DNA of 64,000 nucleotides from Oceanococcus sp041619555 (GTDB lineage: Bacteria; Pseudomonadota; Gammaproteobacteria; Nevskiales; Oceanococcaceae). Positions 34,172 to 43,017 of this stretch are shown one piece after another. The first letter of the stretch is position 1. Each line of letters begins with the position of its first letter. Location: assembly GCA_041619555.1 (NCBI GenBank), contig JBFKDQ010000003.1, positions 1-64,000 on the forward strand, given 5' to 3'. The notes beneath the pieces were generated by a model, which ran no database searches, had not been told where the DNA came from, and saw only the letters and a program-made list of their open reading frames with translations. Both the position numbers and the translations under genes were made by a program.

Positions 34172-36352
34172 TCAGGGTGCGTCGAACTCCAGGGTGGCCA
34201 GCGGCTGAGGCGTGCTCTGGCTGGCGTCCAGGGACTTGAGCTTCGCATCCGACAGGGTCAGCAGCGTGTGCCTGGTCTGCAGCAAGCTGGACTCCGAGAT
34301 GATCACGCTGCGCAAGGGCTGGTTGTAGATCACCGGTGCGAATGTCGCGCAGCCTTGCGGCGGTGGGGTGCGATTCGGCGGGCAGTCGGAGCCCTGCTGG
34401 CTGTCGTCCGGTTCGTCCTTGTGGTCAATTCTGGCGTATTCGCTGATCGCCTCGGCGCCGGCATCCATGTCGATGCGATAGGCGATGAAGCCGCTCAGGG
34501 CATCCAGGCTGTCCCGTGCGCTGATCTGGACCGGGATACTCAACAGCCCCGCGGAGGCGGCGTAGGTGAAGGCATGCGGATCATATTCCGCCAGGCTGTA
34601 GGCGTATGCGTTCTCAGGCATGGCCGGCACATGGCTGGCCAGCTGGATCGGGTTATCGAGATTGGAGACGTCGAAAATCTGCAGTTGATAGCCTGGTCCG
34701 GTGCCCACGCCATCGGCACCGCCGCTGCGGCCAATGGTCAGGAGGTGGCTGTCGTCCAGCGGATACATGTAGCTGGAAAAACCCGGAATTTCCAGCTTGC
34801 CACGCCGCTGGGGATTGTTCGGGTCGGAGAGATCGAAGGTGAAGAGCGGGTCGATCTGTTCGAAGGTCACGACATAGCCCTTGTCCGCAATGAAACGGGC
34901 GGAGCGGATGGTTTCCTGCTTGTTGTCTTCGACGAAATCTTCGACCCGGCCGGTTTCCACCATGTTGTCGACCTGCAGCACGGTAAGATGATTATGCTGG
35001 GTAAATCGGCTGTCGGGTCCGTTGTAGCGCCCCTCGGTGCTGGCGACCCGGAGATGATCCTGCCACTCACTGAGCTGGTAGCTGTTGGCCATCCAGCCGT
35101 CGACCAGGCCGACCGCTCCGGCCCTGGCGCTGCCGCTGGACAGATCGAAACGATAAATGGCCGTCTGCTGGCGTTGGCCGGGATCGAACCACCAGCCGTC
35201 GCTGCCTTGCAGCAGATAGAGGTTGTCGGTGCTGGCGTAGATGTTCCAGGCATTGTTGATGCTGCCAAGCGTGGTTTGATTGGCGCCATCAATGTCCATG
35301 CTGCTGATCATCATCAGGCCCAGGCGGGTGCTGACCTCCGGGGCTTCGATGGCGGTGCAGGCCAGGGTCGTTTCGCTGCCAGCCTGGCGTGATTCGGCGG
35401 GCAGCAGGCTGTCGATCGGCATGGCGTCCACTGCCGCACGAATTCGTTGACGGATCTGCGTGCCCAGTTCCTGCATCGCGGCTTCGTCCTTGCGCATGTA
35501 GGCCTCGCGATAGTCCTGCCAGGTCAGGCGCTGGAATTCCTCATCCTCGTAGAGCGCGGTGGGATAGGGGAAGCCGAAGCGGGTCACCAGATGCAGGCGC
35601 GAATCCATGCGCCGGGCATCGACGTAGAAGCCATCGGTCACGAAGCGGTCCGTGCGCACCGGTTCGGCCGGGTCGCTGACATCAAAGAACTGGATCTCGG
35701 TGCCTTGCTCGAAAGCCGGTGGAGCGAACGATGCGTCTTCCATGGCCATGGCGGGCGCGCCGCCGCGACCGCCGGCATACAGGTAGTAGTAGCTCTGTTC
35801 CAGGATGATGGCCAGGCGTTTGGTCTGGCGGTCGAAGAACATGCCGCGCGCCTGGCGTTCGCCTTCCAGCGCGATGCGGGCAATGATGTTTGGTTGTTCG
35901 GGATTGGCGGTGTCAATGACCAGCAGTTCATTCGAGTAGCGCCGCAGCACATAGATTTCCGTGCCATCGGGGTTGGTTTCGATGATGTCGGCTTCGTCCA
36001 CCCCCGCTTCCTGGGTGTTGGTCTCGGTGACCTGGCGACTGCTGCCGGGCGCCGCGGTGGCATTGTCGCCTTCCATCGCCATCGGGGGTTCAGCCGTAGG
36101 ACCGACCGTTTCGCAACCGAAGCAATAGCCGTAGCGGTACTGGGTCAGGATCTCCTCGGCCAGCGCTTCGCTGTAATAGCTTCGGAAAGCGGTGCAGCTG
36201 GGGAATGCGCTGGCGCTGAGCTGTTCCTTGGGTGTGGATTTGGAGGTGGGCTCGGGATTGTCGGGTGCGGTGTTGTTCACATTGCTGCAGGCCAGCAGCA
36301 GGGCAAACGGAGCGAGGACAAGTCCGCGCGTGAGCTTGATCGAATATGCCAT
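34172..36352 (-). CDS. Beta-propeller domain lipoprotein (PF09826 type)
   Basis: The 726-residue product has a lipoprotein signal (LLLAC, Cys22), a polar linker and, from about residue 105, the N-terminal family signature TNTQEAGVDEADIIETNPDG (111-130). The rest consists of repeated blade-like segments such as NELLVIDTANPEQPNIIARI and EIQFFDVSDPAEPVRTDRF, ending near TLEFDAP. This matches the secreted beta-propeller family PF09826/COG4880. The function is unknown; such proteins are proposed to bind partners at the cell surface. It lies 90 bases after the Bat operon and before the subtilase, on the same strand. Confidence 0.85.
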   Translation of the reverse strand: MAYSIKLTRGLVLAPFALLLACSNVNNTAPDNPEPTSKSTPKEQLSASAFPSCTAFRSYYSEALAEEILTQYRYGYCFGCETVGPTAEPPMAMEGDNATAAPGSSRQVTETNTQEAGVDEADIIETNPDGTEIYVLRRYSNELLVIDTANPEQPNIIARIALEGERQARGMFFDRQTKRLAIILEQSYYYLYAGGRGGAPAMAMEDASFAPPAFEQGTEIQFFDVSDPAEPVRTDRFVTDGFYVDARRMDSRLHLVTRFGFPYPTALYEDEEFQRLTWQDYREAYMRKDEAAMQELGTQIRQRIRAAVDAMPIDSLLPAESRQAGSETTLACTAIEAPEVSTRLGLMMISSMDIDGANQTTLGSINNAWNIYASTDNLYLLQGSDGWWFDPGQRQQTAIYRFDLSSGSARAGAVGLVDGWMANSYQLSEWQDHLRVASTEGRYNGPDSRFTQHNHLTVLQVDNMVETGRVEDFVEDNKQETIRSARFIADKGYVVTFEQIDPLFTFDLSDPNNPQRRGKLEIPGFSSYMYPLDDSHLLTIGRSGGADGVGTGPGYQLQIFDVSNLDNPIQLASHVPAMPENAYAYSLAEYDPHAFTYAASAGLLSIPVQISARDSLDALSGFIAYRIDMDAGAEAISEYARIDHKDEPDDSQQGSDCPPNRTPPPQGCATFAPVIYNQPLRSVIISESSLLQTRHTLLTLSDAKLKSLDASQSTPQPLATLEFDAP

Positions 36353-36442
36353 GCCACATCCCCTGAACGTACGCAGAATTTCAGACCTTCATTCAGACAT
36401 GATGTTCCTGGCCGCGTCAAGGTGGCGTGAATGGTGGCGACT

Positions 36443-37210
36443 TCAGCCGTACTGGCGTTGCAGGTAGTCCAGGATGTCGAGGGATTCGAACATCTCGGTG
36501 CCGGTGTTCGGGTCGATGAGGAAGGGCACCTGAACCTTGCCGGCGCGGGCGAGCAGTCGCTGGCGATTGCGCCCGGTCACCGGGGCGTGCGGAAACAGGC
36601 GCCGGCGCAGTTGCGGAGGGCCCATGTCTTTCCAGGCCGCTTTGCCCGTATTGCGCAGGATATACGGCAGTTCCAATTCGCAGAGGCGCTCACGCACCGG
36701 GCGCGAGTAGGGGCTGGATTCGAAGCTGTAGAGCTCCAGCGGCTGCTGCGGTGTTTTGTGGGTTTTCTTCCACATGCCGTGCTGCAGGCGAGCTGCACTG
36801 GCCAGGCTGGCGCCGAACACCGCCATGGAGCGCCAGGTGCCGGGGCGGTCGACCTGAGCATAAGTCTTGCGCAGGTAGCTGACGATGTCCGCCGACTCGT
36901 ACAGCCAGATCTTGGTGTTCGGATCATGCAACAGCGGGAATTGGGCCTTGCCGCCGCGTTCCCGCGCCTGCGGCCGAAACACCTCGCCGCCGCGCGGGCA
37001 GGGCAGGATCAAGGCATCCAGGTCCAGCTCGGTCAAGCATTCGCGCACCAGGCGACAGTAGGGACAATTTTCGATGTCATACAGCTGGAGCAGCTGGGCG
37101 GGCTGCTGCGCGACCGGATGGAAGGCGTTGGTGCCGCGCCAGGCGCGCAGGCTGCTGGCGGCGAGGGACAGGTTCAGGTCGATCAGTCGTTTGAGCTTTG
37201 GCATGGGCAT
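36443..37210 (-). CDS. Protein with two tandem GST-N (thioredoxin-fold) domains
   Basis: The 255-residue product contains two copies of a glutathione S-transferase N-terminal domain. The first has the redox motif CPYC (49-52) in LYDIENCPYCRLVRE; in the second the same place reads SPYS (166-169) in LYSFESSPYSRPVRE. Each copy ends with a matching segment (LLHDPNTKIWLYESADIVSY, FLIDPNTGTEMFESLDILDY). No all-helical GST C-terminal domain is present. The ATG overlaps the BatD stop by one base (TAATG), so it is the last gene of the Bat operon. A redox or chaperone role in that system is inferred. Confidence 0.8.
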   Translation of the reverse strand: MPMPKLKRLIDLNLSLAASSLRAWRGTNAFHPVAQQPAQLLQLYDIENCPYCRLVRECLTELDLDALILPCPRGGEVFRPQARERGGKAQFPLLHDPNTKIWLYESADIVSYLRKTYAQVDRPGTWRSMAVFGASLASAARLQHGMWKKTHKTPQQPLELYSFESSPYSRPVRERLCELELPYILRNTGKAAWKDMGPPQLRRRLFPHAPVTGRNRQRLLARAGKVQVPFLIDPNTGTEMFESLDILDYLQRQYG

Positions 37211-38850
37211 TATTCCGGGTAGAGCTTGGGTAAGGCCGTCGTGCTGGGCCTGTTCGTCGCGCCCCGAAACTGACTCACGAAGGCGATCAGGGCGTCGCGG
37301 GGGAAATCGCCGCCCCGGCCAAAAGCTGCCGCATCCAGCGCGGCGAGGGCAGATTTCTGCTCCACATCCTCGGTGTGGTGCTGCAAGCCTAGCAGTCCGT
37401 CGCGCAGTTCCACCTGGGTGCGCGCCCAGCGCAGCATCGCGCTGCGGCATTCGCCGGCCGATGCATGGCGCAGGACCTCGACGAGTTGCTTGCGCGAGGC
37501 CGAAGTCGTGGCGGCAGGTTTCGCCTCGCTGGAAGCGGGGCGCCGGGTCTGCCACCACCAGGCGATCAGGGTGCCCAGCCATCCCGCCATGGCGGTGAGT
37601 GCGGCAAACTGCCAGGGCCAGAGCGTCGCCTGCGCGCTGCCCTGCATCGGCGCCGCACGGGGATCAGCAACGGTGGCCGGCGCTGGTGGCGTGGCCAGGG
37701 AGGCTGGAGCGGCGGGCGCCGGGTGAATGGAGAGCTGGCGCGAAGGCAGTTCGGCAAGCCGCATTTGCTCGTTGTTCAGGTCCCACCACGGCAGCCGGAT
37801 CGGCGGCAGTTCCAGCTGTCCCGCCTGATTGGGGATCACAGCCATGCTGTAGCGCCGCACGGCCGTCAGCCCGCTTGCATCGCGCAGGGTCTGATTTTCG
37901 GGGGGCTCGGTGTAGTGCTGGGCGCCGGCCGGCGCGGCCAGATCCAGGTCTGGCAATTGCGTATGCAACTGGCCCTGCACCCGCAGGGTGATGATGCGGG
38001 TCAGCGGTTCGCCGAGCTTCCAGGGGCCCTGTGCGGGGCTGAGTTCCTCGCTCAGGCTGACGTCGGTAGCCGGCAGCCAGAAGGCACCCGAGTAGTTTGG
38101 GGCCTGCGGCTTGATGGTGAGTTCAAGGGGCTCGCCGGAAGCATAAATGCCGCGCCCGCCGGTAGTGAAGCCGAACAGGCTGCGGCTGTTCTGGCCGTCG
38201 GCGATCTCGCCATTGAAAACCGGCGCGCTGATGTTCAGCGTTCCGGACTGCTCTGCGAAGACGACATAGCGGCGCTCGATCACCCGATAGCGGTAGCGGC
38301 CGCGGATCTCCTGGCGTTCGCTCTGCTCACCAAGTTGCTCGATCACCGCACGATCGCTGGCGGGTTCGGTCAGGCTGCCAGAGAGCAGATTGCCGCGCAC
38401 ATAAAGTCGGGTGCTCAGGAGCAGTTGCTCGCGCACATAGGCGGAAGACTGGCTGATGTCCGTTTCGATGAAGGCCTCGAGTGCTTCACCGGACTGCGGA
38501 TCCGGCCGACGCACCTGCAGCGAAAGGGCCGGGGTCTGGTACCGACCGACCGTGAGCGGCGGGATGCTGATCGTGCCCGGCCGGCGCGGGCGCAACTGGA
38601 TGCGCCAGTCATGGCTGCGCTGGCTGCGGCCATTGATCCACTGGAACTGACTCGAACTGTTGCGGCCCAGGATCTGAAAGTCCTGTTCCAGTGGCGCCAG
38701 GTCCGGCTCGGCCGAGGCATCCTCGCTGCTGATGGTCAGGGTCAGCGTTTCGCCGATCAATACCGGGTTCTTGTCGAACTGCGCGCTGACTTTGGCGATG
38801 CCGGGGAGGCTGAACAGGCAAAGTCCCAGCAGGGCGATGCGTCTTACCAT
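37210..38850 (-). CDS. batD: BatD-family protein
   Basis: The 546-residue product has a signal peptide (about 1-23) and a large extracytoplasmic part of beta-sandwich domains. These carry the BatD landmarks VSAQFDKNPVLIGETLTLTI, RNSSSQFQWINGRSQRSHDW and RPRRPGTISIPPLTV. A membrane helix near residues 405-430 and a short cytoplasmic tail follow. BatD works with the MoxR-VWA module and was linked to oxidative-stress tolerance in other bacteria; the exact role is open. It overlaps the BatB/C-like gene by seven bases. Confidence 0.88.
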   Translation of the reverse strand: MVRRIALLGLCLFSLPGIAKVSAQFDKNPVLIGETLTLTISSEDASAEPDLAPLEQDFQILGRNSSSQFQWINGRSQRSHDWRIQLRPRRPGTISIPPLTVGRYQTPALSLQVRRPDPQSGEALEAFIETDISQSSAYVREQLLLSTRLYVRGNLLSGSLTEPASDRAVIEQLGEQSERQEIRGRYRYRVIERRYVVFAEQSGTLNISAPVFNGEIADGQNSRSLFGFTTGGRGIYASGEPLELTIKPQAPNYSGAFWLPATDVSLSEELSPAQGPWKLGEPLTRIITLRVQGQLHTQLPDLDLAAPAGAQHYTEPPENQTLRDASGLTAVRRYSMAVIPNQAGQLELPPIRLPWWDLNNEQMRLAELPSRQLSIHPAPAAPASLATPPAPATVADPRAAPMQGSAQATLWPWQFAALTAMAGWLGTLIAWWWQTRRPASSEAKPAATTSASRKQLVEVLRHASAGECRSAMLRWARTQVELRDGLLGLQHHTEDVEQKSALAALDAAAFGRGGDFPRDALIAFVSQFRGATNRPSTTALPKLYPE

Positions 38851-40676
38851 GATGCGTCTTCCTGGGCAGCGCCTTGGCGGCGTTGCTGCATGCGTCTGAA
38901 TTTCTCCCGCAGCAGGCGGCCGGGATCATCGGGGATGCGGTTCAGCCATTGCTGGACCGCCTGGGCTTGCTCGTCGTCGGGCTCAGGGTGGGTGCCGAGA
39001 CCTTGCTGGGTTGCGGCGTCGTCTGCCTGCGTCGGATCTGCGGACGTGCCTGAGCTGTCCGTGGCGTGTTCCTCAGGCTCAGGTGGCTGATCGCCGGCGG
39101 CAGACTGCGCTGAGCCAGTTTGGTCATCTTGCGCCGGGTTCTGGCCCTGCTGTTCGCTGCTCTGCTCCTGCGAGGCTTGCTCTCCTGGGGTTTGATCGGC
39201 GCTGGATGGATCGCCCTGAGGCCGATCGTCTTGCGTCTGCTGGTCTGCCTGATCCTGCTGATCGGGCGGCCCTTTCGATGACGGCTCGCCGTCCTGTTGT
39301 TGGTCCTGGGGGGGCTGCTGTTGCAGCAGCCGTTCCACAAGCGCGCGATTGTCTTTGGCGTCCTGCAGCTTGGGGTTGCGTTGCAGGGCGCGGTCATAAG
39401 CGCTCAGGGCGCCCTGCAGATCGCCCTGGCGGGCCAGAGCATTGCCCTCGTTGTAGGCGGCCTGGGCGGTTTCGCTCTGGCGCCACAGCTCGGCGGCTTC
39501 TGCATAGCGCCCGGCGCGATACAGGGCGCTGGCGCGCCAGGCCGGTGAACGAAAATTTTCTGCCGCCGTTTCGGCGTCGCCGGCCTCGAGCTGCGCATGA
39601 GCTTGCTGGTCGGCATTGCGCCACCAGCCGGCTTCGGCAGGCGGTGCCAGCAGCAGACCGGGGCTACCGAGGATCAGCAGCATCAGCCAGCCGCGGCGAA
39701 AAGCCACAGCGCTCAGCAGCAGCAAGGGCAGCAGCAACCAGTGGCCCTCATCGGCCCAGATGTCGGCCCTGAAATCATCGTCCGGCTGGCGGCCTTCACG
39801 ATTCCAGGTGGCGCTGTCTGGCAGGGCCCAGTCGGCCGTCACCTGTTCGACCCGGACATAGCTGCCGCCACCCTGTTTGGCCAGTTCGCGCAGGGAGGCC
39901 TCATCCAGGCGGGCAAGCCGGATGCCCCCCTGGGCGTCCTTGTGCCAGCCACCCTGGCCGTTGGGCACTGGGGCGCCGCTGGCCGTCCCGGCGGCAAACA
40001 CCTGCAGCCGGAAGCCGAGGCTGGCGGCCTGGCTGGCGGCGACCTGGGCGCTGGCGTTTGCCGTAGCATTCGTGAACAGGAGGATCTGGGCCCGGTGTGC
40101 TTCGGCCCGCTGCAGCAGGCTGACCGCTGCTTCGATTCCGGCCGCAATATTCTGTCCCTGTTCCGGCATCAGCGTGCTATTCAGGCTGTCCAGCAAATGG
40201 CCGACCGTGGCCTTGTCGGTGGTCAGGGGGACGACCGGGAAGGCCTGTGCGGCAAAAGCCACCAGGCCGGTATCGCCTTCCTGCTGCGCGTTCAGCAGCT
40301 GATGCGCCACGAGCTTGCTGCGCTGCAGTCGATTGGGTTTGATGTCTGCGGCATTCATCGGGCTGGATAAATCCATCACCAGCACCCGGTGCACCGGCGC
40401 CTTGTAGACGGGTTGGGGAAGCTGGCGCCAGGCCGGTCCCGCAAGGGCGAGAACCAGCAGGCCGCTGCCCGTGGCCGCCAGCAGCAACAGGCCGCGCCGG
40501 CTCCGCTGTGCGCCAGGCGGCAGCAGGTGAGCGAGCAGGGCCGGCTCGATGACCGAGAGCCAGGGGTTGCGGCGTCCAAAGTGCTGGCGCTGGCTGTACA
40601 GCAGCAGCCACAAGGCCGGGAGCAGCAGAAGCCAGGCCGGCCGCAGGAAATGAAAATCTTGCCACCAGTGACTCAT
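38844..40676 (-). CDS. BatB/BatC-like VWA-TPR membrane protein with a degraded metal site
   Basis: The 610-residue product has two N-terminal membrane helices, a von Willebrand A domain (about 95-300), another membrane segment, a TPR region (about 360-450; ALYRAGRYAEAAELWRQ, AAYNEGNALARQGDLQGALS) and a long Gln/Asp/Ser-rich tail, so it combines BatB and BatC. The MIDAS metal site looks lost: DxSxS reads DLSSP (102-106), the Thr position reads GQNI, and the usual TDG reads TNA (202-204). It overlaps batA and batD by four and seven bases. It probably forms a complex with the intact VWA protein next door. Confidence 0.85.
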   Translation of the reverse strand: MSHWWQDFHFLRPAWLLLLPALWLLLYSQRQHFGRRNPWLSVIEPALLAHLLPPGAQRSRRGLLLLAATGSGLLVLALAGPAWRQLPQPVYKAPVHRVLVMDLSSPMNAADIKPNRLQRSKLVAHQLLNAQQEGDTGLVAFAAQAFPVVPLTTDKATVGHLLDSLNSTLMPEQGQNIAAGIEAAVSLLQRAEAHRAQILLFTNATANASAQVAASQAASLGFRLQVFAAGTASGAPVPNGQGGWHKDAQGGIRLARLDEASLRELAKQGGGSYVRVEQVTADWALPDSATWNREGRQPDDDFRADIWADEGHWLLLPLLLLSAVAFRRGWLMLLILGSPGLLLAPPAEAGWWRNADQQAHAQLEAGDAETAAENFRSPAWRASALYRAGRYAEAAELWRQSETAQAAYNEGNALARQGDLQGALSAYDRALQRNPKLQDAKDNRALVERLLQQQPPQDQQQDGEPSSKGPPDQQDQADQQTQDDRPQGDPSSADQTPGEQASQEQSSEQQGQNPAQDDQTGSAQSAAGDQPPEPEEHATDSSGTSADPTQADDAATQQGLGTHPEPDDEQAQAVQQWLNRIPDDPGRLLREKFRRMQQRRQGAAQEDASW

Positions 40677-41632
40677 GATGGGCCTCGTCCGCCAGGAAAG
40701 AAGACATGCAGGAGTCCGAGCAGCAAAGCCAGGGCCAGCGGCCAGTGAAGCAGGGATTTCTGCGGACGAAAACTCAGGGTCTCGACCTCGCTGGGTTCGA
40801 TCTCATCCATCAGGGCGTAAATCTGTTCCAGTTCGGCCACACTCTGGGCGGCGAAAAAGCGACCGCCGGTGGCCGCGGCGATTCTCTCCAGGCTGCGGCT
40901 GTCGATCGGCGATGGACGCGTTTGCACGAAAGGCCCCAGGCGGACGGTTTTCTCGCCGGAAAATCCAATGGTATGGACACGGACACCGGATTGGGCGGCG
41001 AGTTCGGTCGCTTTTTCCGGCGACAGGCGACCGGCATTGTTCTCGCCATCGGTGAGCAGGACCACCACCCGGTCTTCATTGCGGCCGGCATCCAGCAGAT
41101 GCTTGATCGCCACGCCCAGCGCATCCCCGATGGCGGTCTTGCCGCCGGCCAGTCCGACCTCGGCTTCGTCCAGCAACTGCCGGGTGGTGGATCGATCAAG
41201 GCTCAAGGGGCTCTGCAGATAGGCGTTTTCGCCAAACAACACCAAGCCGATGCGGTCGCCGTTGCGCCGGTCGATGAACTCACCCGCGACGGCCTGCACC
41301 ACTGCGAGTCTTTGCACGGTCTGGCCACGGTAAGCGATGTCGCGCTCGTTCATGCTGTCGGACAGATCGACGGCCAGGACCATGTCGCGGCCGCTGGCTG
41401 GCAATTGCACCGGCTCGCCGATCCAGACCGGCCGGCTGGCCGCCAGCACCAGAGCGAACCAGGCGGCCCAGGCCAGCCAGGGCCGGTTCGCGGCGGCCTG
41501 GGCCGATGCCTGTGCAGTGAGGGCCAGCGGCAGATAGACCGCCGCCGGACTGGGGGCCGGCGGTAGCAGGCGGGCCATCAGCCAGGGCAGAGGCAGGAGG
41601 CCGAGCAGCCAGGGCCAGAGCAGCTTCAGCAT
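40673..41632 (-). CDS. batA: BatA-like VWA-domain membrane protein
   Basis: The 319-residue product has N-terminal membrane helices, a VWA domain and a C-terminal membrane helix. The MIDAS site is intact: DLSDS (89-93), Thr166 in GGKTAIGDA and Asp195 in LLTDGENN. The domain is therefore expected to bind Mg2+ and a partner acidic residue. BatA-type proteins act with MoxR ATPases. The ATG overlaps the DUF4381 gene by seven bases and the stop overlaps the next gene by four. A longer upstream frame has no family similarity. Confidence 0.9.
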   Translation of the reverse strand: MLKLLWPWLLGLLPLPWLMARLLPPAPSPAAVYLPLALTAQASAQAAANRPWLAWAAWFALVLAASRPVWIGEPVQLPASGRDMVLAVDLSDSMNERDIAYRGQTVQRLAVVQAVAGEFIDRRNGDRIGLVLFGENAYLQSPLSLDRSTTRQLLDEAEVGLAGGKTAIGDALGVAIKHLLDAGRNEDRVVVLLTDGENNAGRLSPEKATELAAQSGVRVHTIGFSGEKTVRLGPFVQTRPSPIDSRSLERIAAATGGRFFAAQSVAELEQIYALMDEIEPSEVETLSFRPQKSLLHWPLALALLLGLLHVFFPGGRGPS

Positions 41633-42108
41633 GGCAGATGGTGCCTGAGCCAGGCTTTGCCGAGCGCGAGCAGTTCGCCGTGACGCTCGGGTGGACAGGG
41701 CAGATAGGGGGCCTGGGCGAATCCGGTCCAGTCGGCATCGTGCAACTCGGCCGGCGCCGAGCTGCGCAGAAAGTCGGCCCAGTCCACAGGACGCAGCGTG
41801 GCCGCAACGGTGCCGTGCCGCGCGCGCGCGGCGCGGCGCAGCAACTGATTGAGAGCCAGCAGCTGTTCCTGTGGGGAGTGCTGAGGGTTGATCTGCTCGG
41901 CCAGTTGCAGGGCCTGCAGCCAGGGCGCCCGGCGTGATGCCCGGCGTCGCAGTCCGATCCAGAGCGCCGCAGACAGACCGAGCAGGAGCAGCAGGAGCAG
42001 CCACCAGCCCGGCGCCGGTGGCCAGAATGAAGGGGGTGGAGGCAGCAGGATGGGTTTCAGCGCGGCCAGGGGGTCATGGCCGGCGGGTGCGGCGATGGGG
42101 GCGCTCAT
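41626..42108 (-). CDS. DUF4381 membrane protein of the Bat operon
   Basis: This 160-residue protein has a Pro-rich N-terminus, one membrane helix (about 35-53, followed by Arg-rich GLRRRASRR) and a cytoplasmic helical domain (LLALNQLLRRAARARHG, WADFLRSSAPAELHD). This matches DUF4381, which is regularly found between DUF58 and the VWA genes in gammaproteobacterial Bat operons. Its own function is unknown. The ATG overlaps the DUF58 stop (ATGA). Confidence 0.85.
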   Translation of the reverse strand: MSAPIAAPAGHDPLAALKPILLPPPPSFWPPAPGWWLLLLLLLGLSAALWIGLRRRASRRAPWLQALQLAEQINPQHSPQEQLLALNQLLRRAARARHGTVAATLRPVDWADFLRSSAPAELHDADWTGFAQAPYLPCPPERHGELLALGKAWLRHHLPC

Positions 42109-43010
42109 CGCCGCCTGGCTCCGAAATAGGTGTGCAAGGCCTCTGCCACCGAGGCCTCGGTGCACAATTCCAGCCAGTGTGCGCGGCAGCCCTGCGCGGT
42201 TTCGCGGGCCCGTTCCTGCCGCTCATTGAACTGCTGCTGCCAGCTGTGGCGGGTGGCGCGATCGCGGGTGTTGAACAGCCGGATGGCGGCGTCGGCGCCC
42301 AGGCGGCTGGGGTAAATCCCCGCCGCCGGGGCCTCGCGCTCCAGCGGGTCCGACACCATGCCGAAGACCAGTTCGCAGTGACGGGCCATGACCTGCAGGC
42401 CCTGCCGGGCCGGCGCATCCAGATCGTGAAAATCACTCAGCAGGATGACCAGGGCGCCGGGACGGACCAGGCGCCGCAGCTCTTCACTGACCGTCGCCAG
42501 CGTGCAGAAGGGGCTGGCATCTGCGGGTTGTTGGCTTTCGCTCCAAAGTCGGAACAGGCGCAGGGCGCCGCGGCGCCCGCCTGCCGGTCGGGATTCGTGG
42601 ATGTCGCTGCCGAAACGCAGACCACCCACCCGGTCGCCATGGGTACTGGCGGCCCAGGCAAAAGTGGCCGCGGCACGGGCGGCAAGCACGATCTTGAAAC
42701 AGCCGCGACTGCCGAACCACATCGGCCGGCGGCAGTCCAGGGCAATGATGACCGGACGCTCACGTTCCTCGCGGTAGCTGCGCACATGGGTCTGGCCGGT
42801 GCGCGCGGTAACCCGCCAGTCGATGCTGCGGATTTCATCGCCCGGCACATAGCGCCGGTGTTCCTCGAACTCCATGCCACGGCCGCGAAAGCCGGACAAA
42901 TGGGTGCCGGCCAGATCGGTCAGCACCCGCCGCCGGCTGCTCAGGTCGAGCCCGGCCGCGCCGTGCTGACAGGCCAGAAGATCAGGTAATTCGATGCAGT
43001 GCAGAGCCAT
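42105..43010 (-). CDS. DUF58 domain protein
   Basis: The 301-residue soluble protein carries the DUF58 signature around residues 40-75: GRGMEFEEHRRYVPGDEIR followed by SIDWRVTAR. The C-terminal half resembles a VWA-like fold (VIIALDCRRPMWFGS, LVILLSDFHD). DUF58 genes follow moxR in nearly all MoxR-Bat operons and may couple the ATPase to the VWA partners. It starts seven bases after the moxR stop. Confidence 0.9.
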   Translation of the reverse strand: MALHCIELPDLLACQHGAAGLDLSSRRRVLTDLAGTHLSGFRGRGMEFEEHRRYVPGDEIRSIDWRVTARTGQTHVRSYREERERPVIIALDCRRPMWFGSRGCFKIVLAARAAATFAWAASTHGDRVGGLRFGSDIHESRPAGGRRGALRLFRLWSESQQPADASPFCTLATVSEELRRLVRPGALVILLSDFHDLDAPARQGLQVMARHCELVFGMVSDPLEREAPAAGIYPSRLGADAAIRLFNTRDRATRHSWQQQFNERQERARETAQGCRAHWLELCTEASVAEALHTYFGARRR

Positions 43011-43017
43011 GCGAGAT

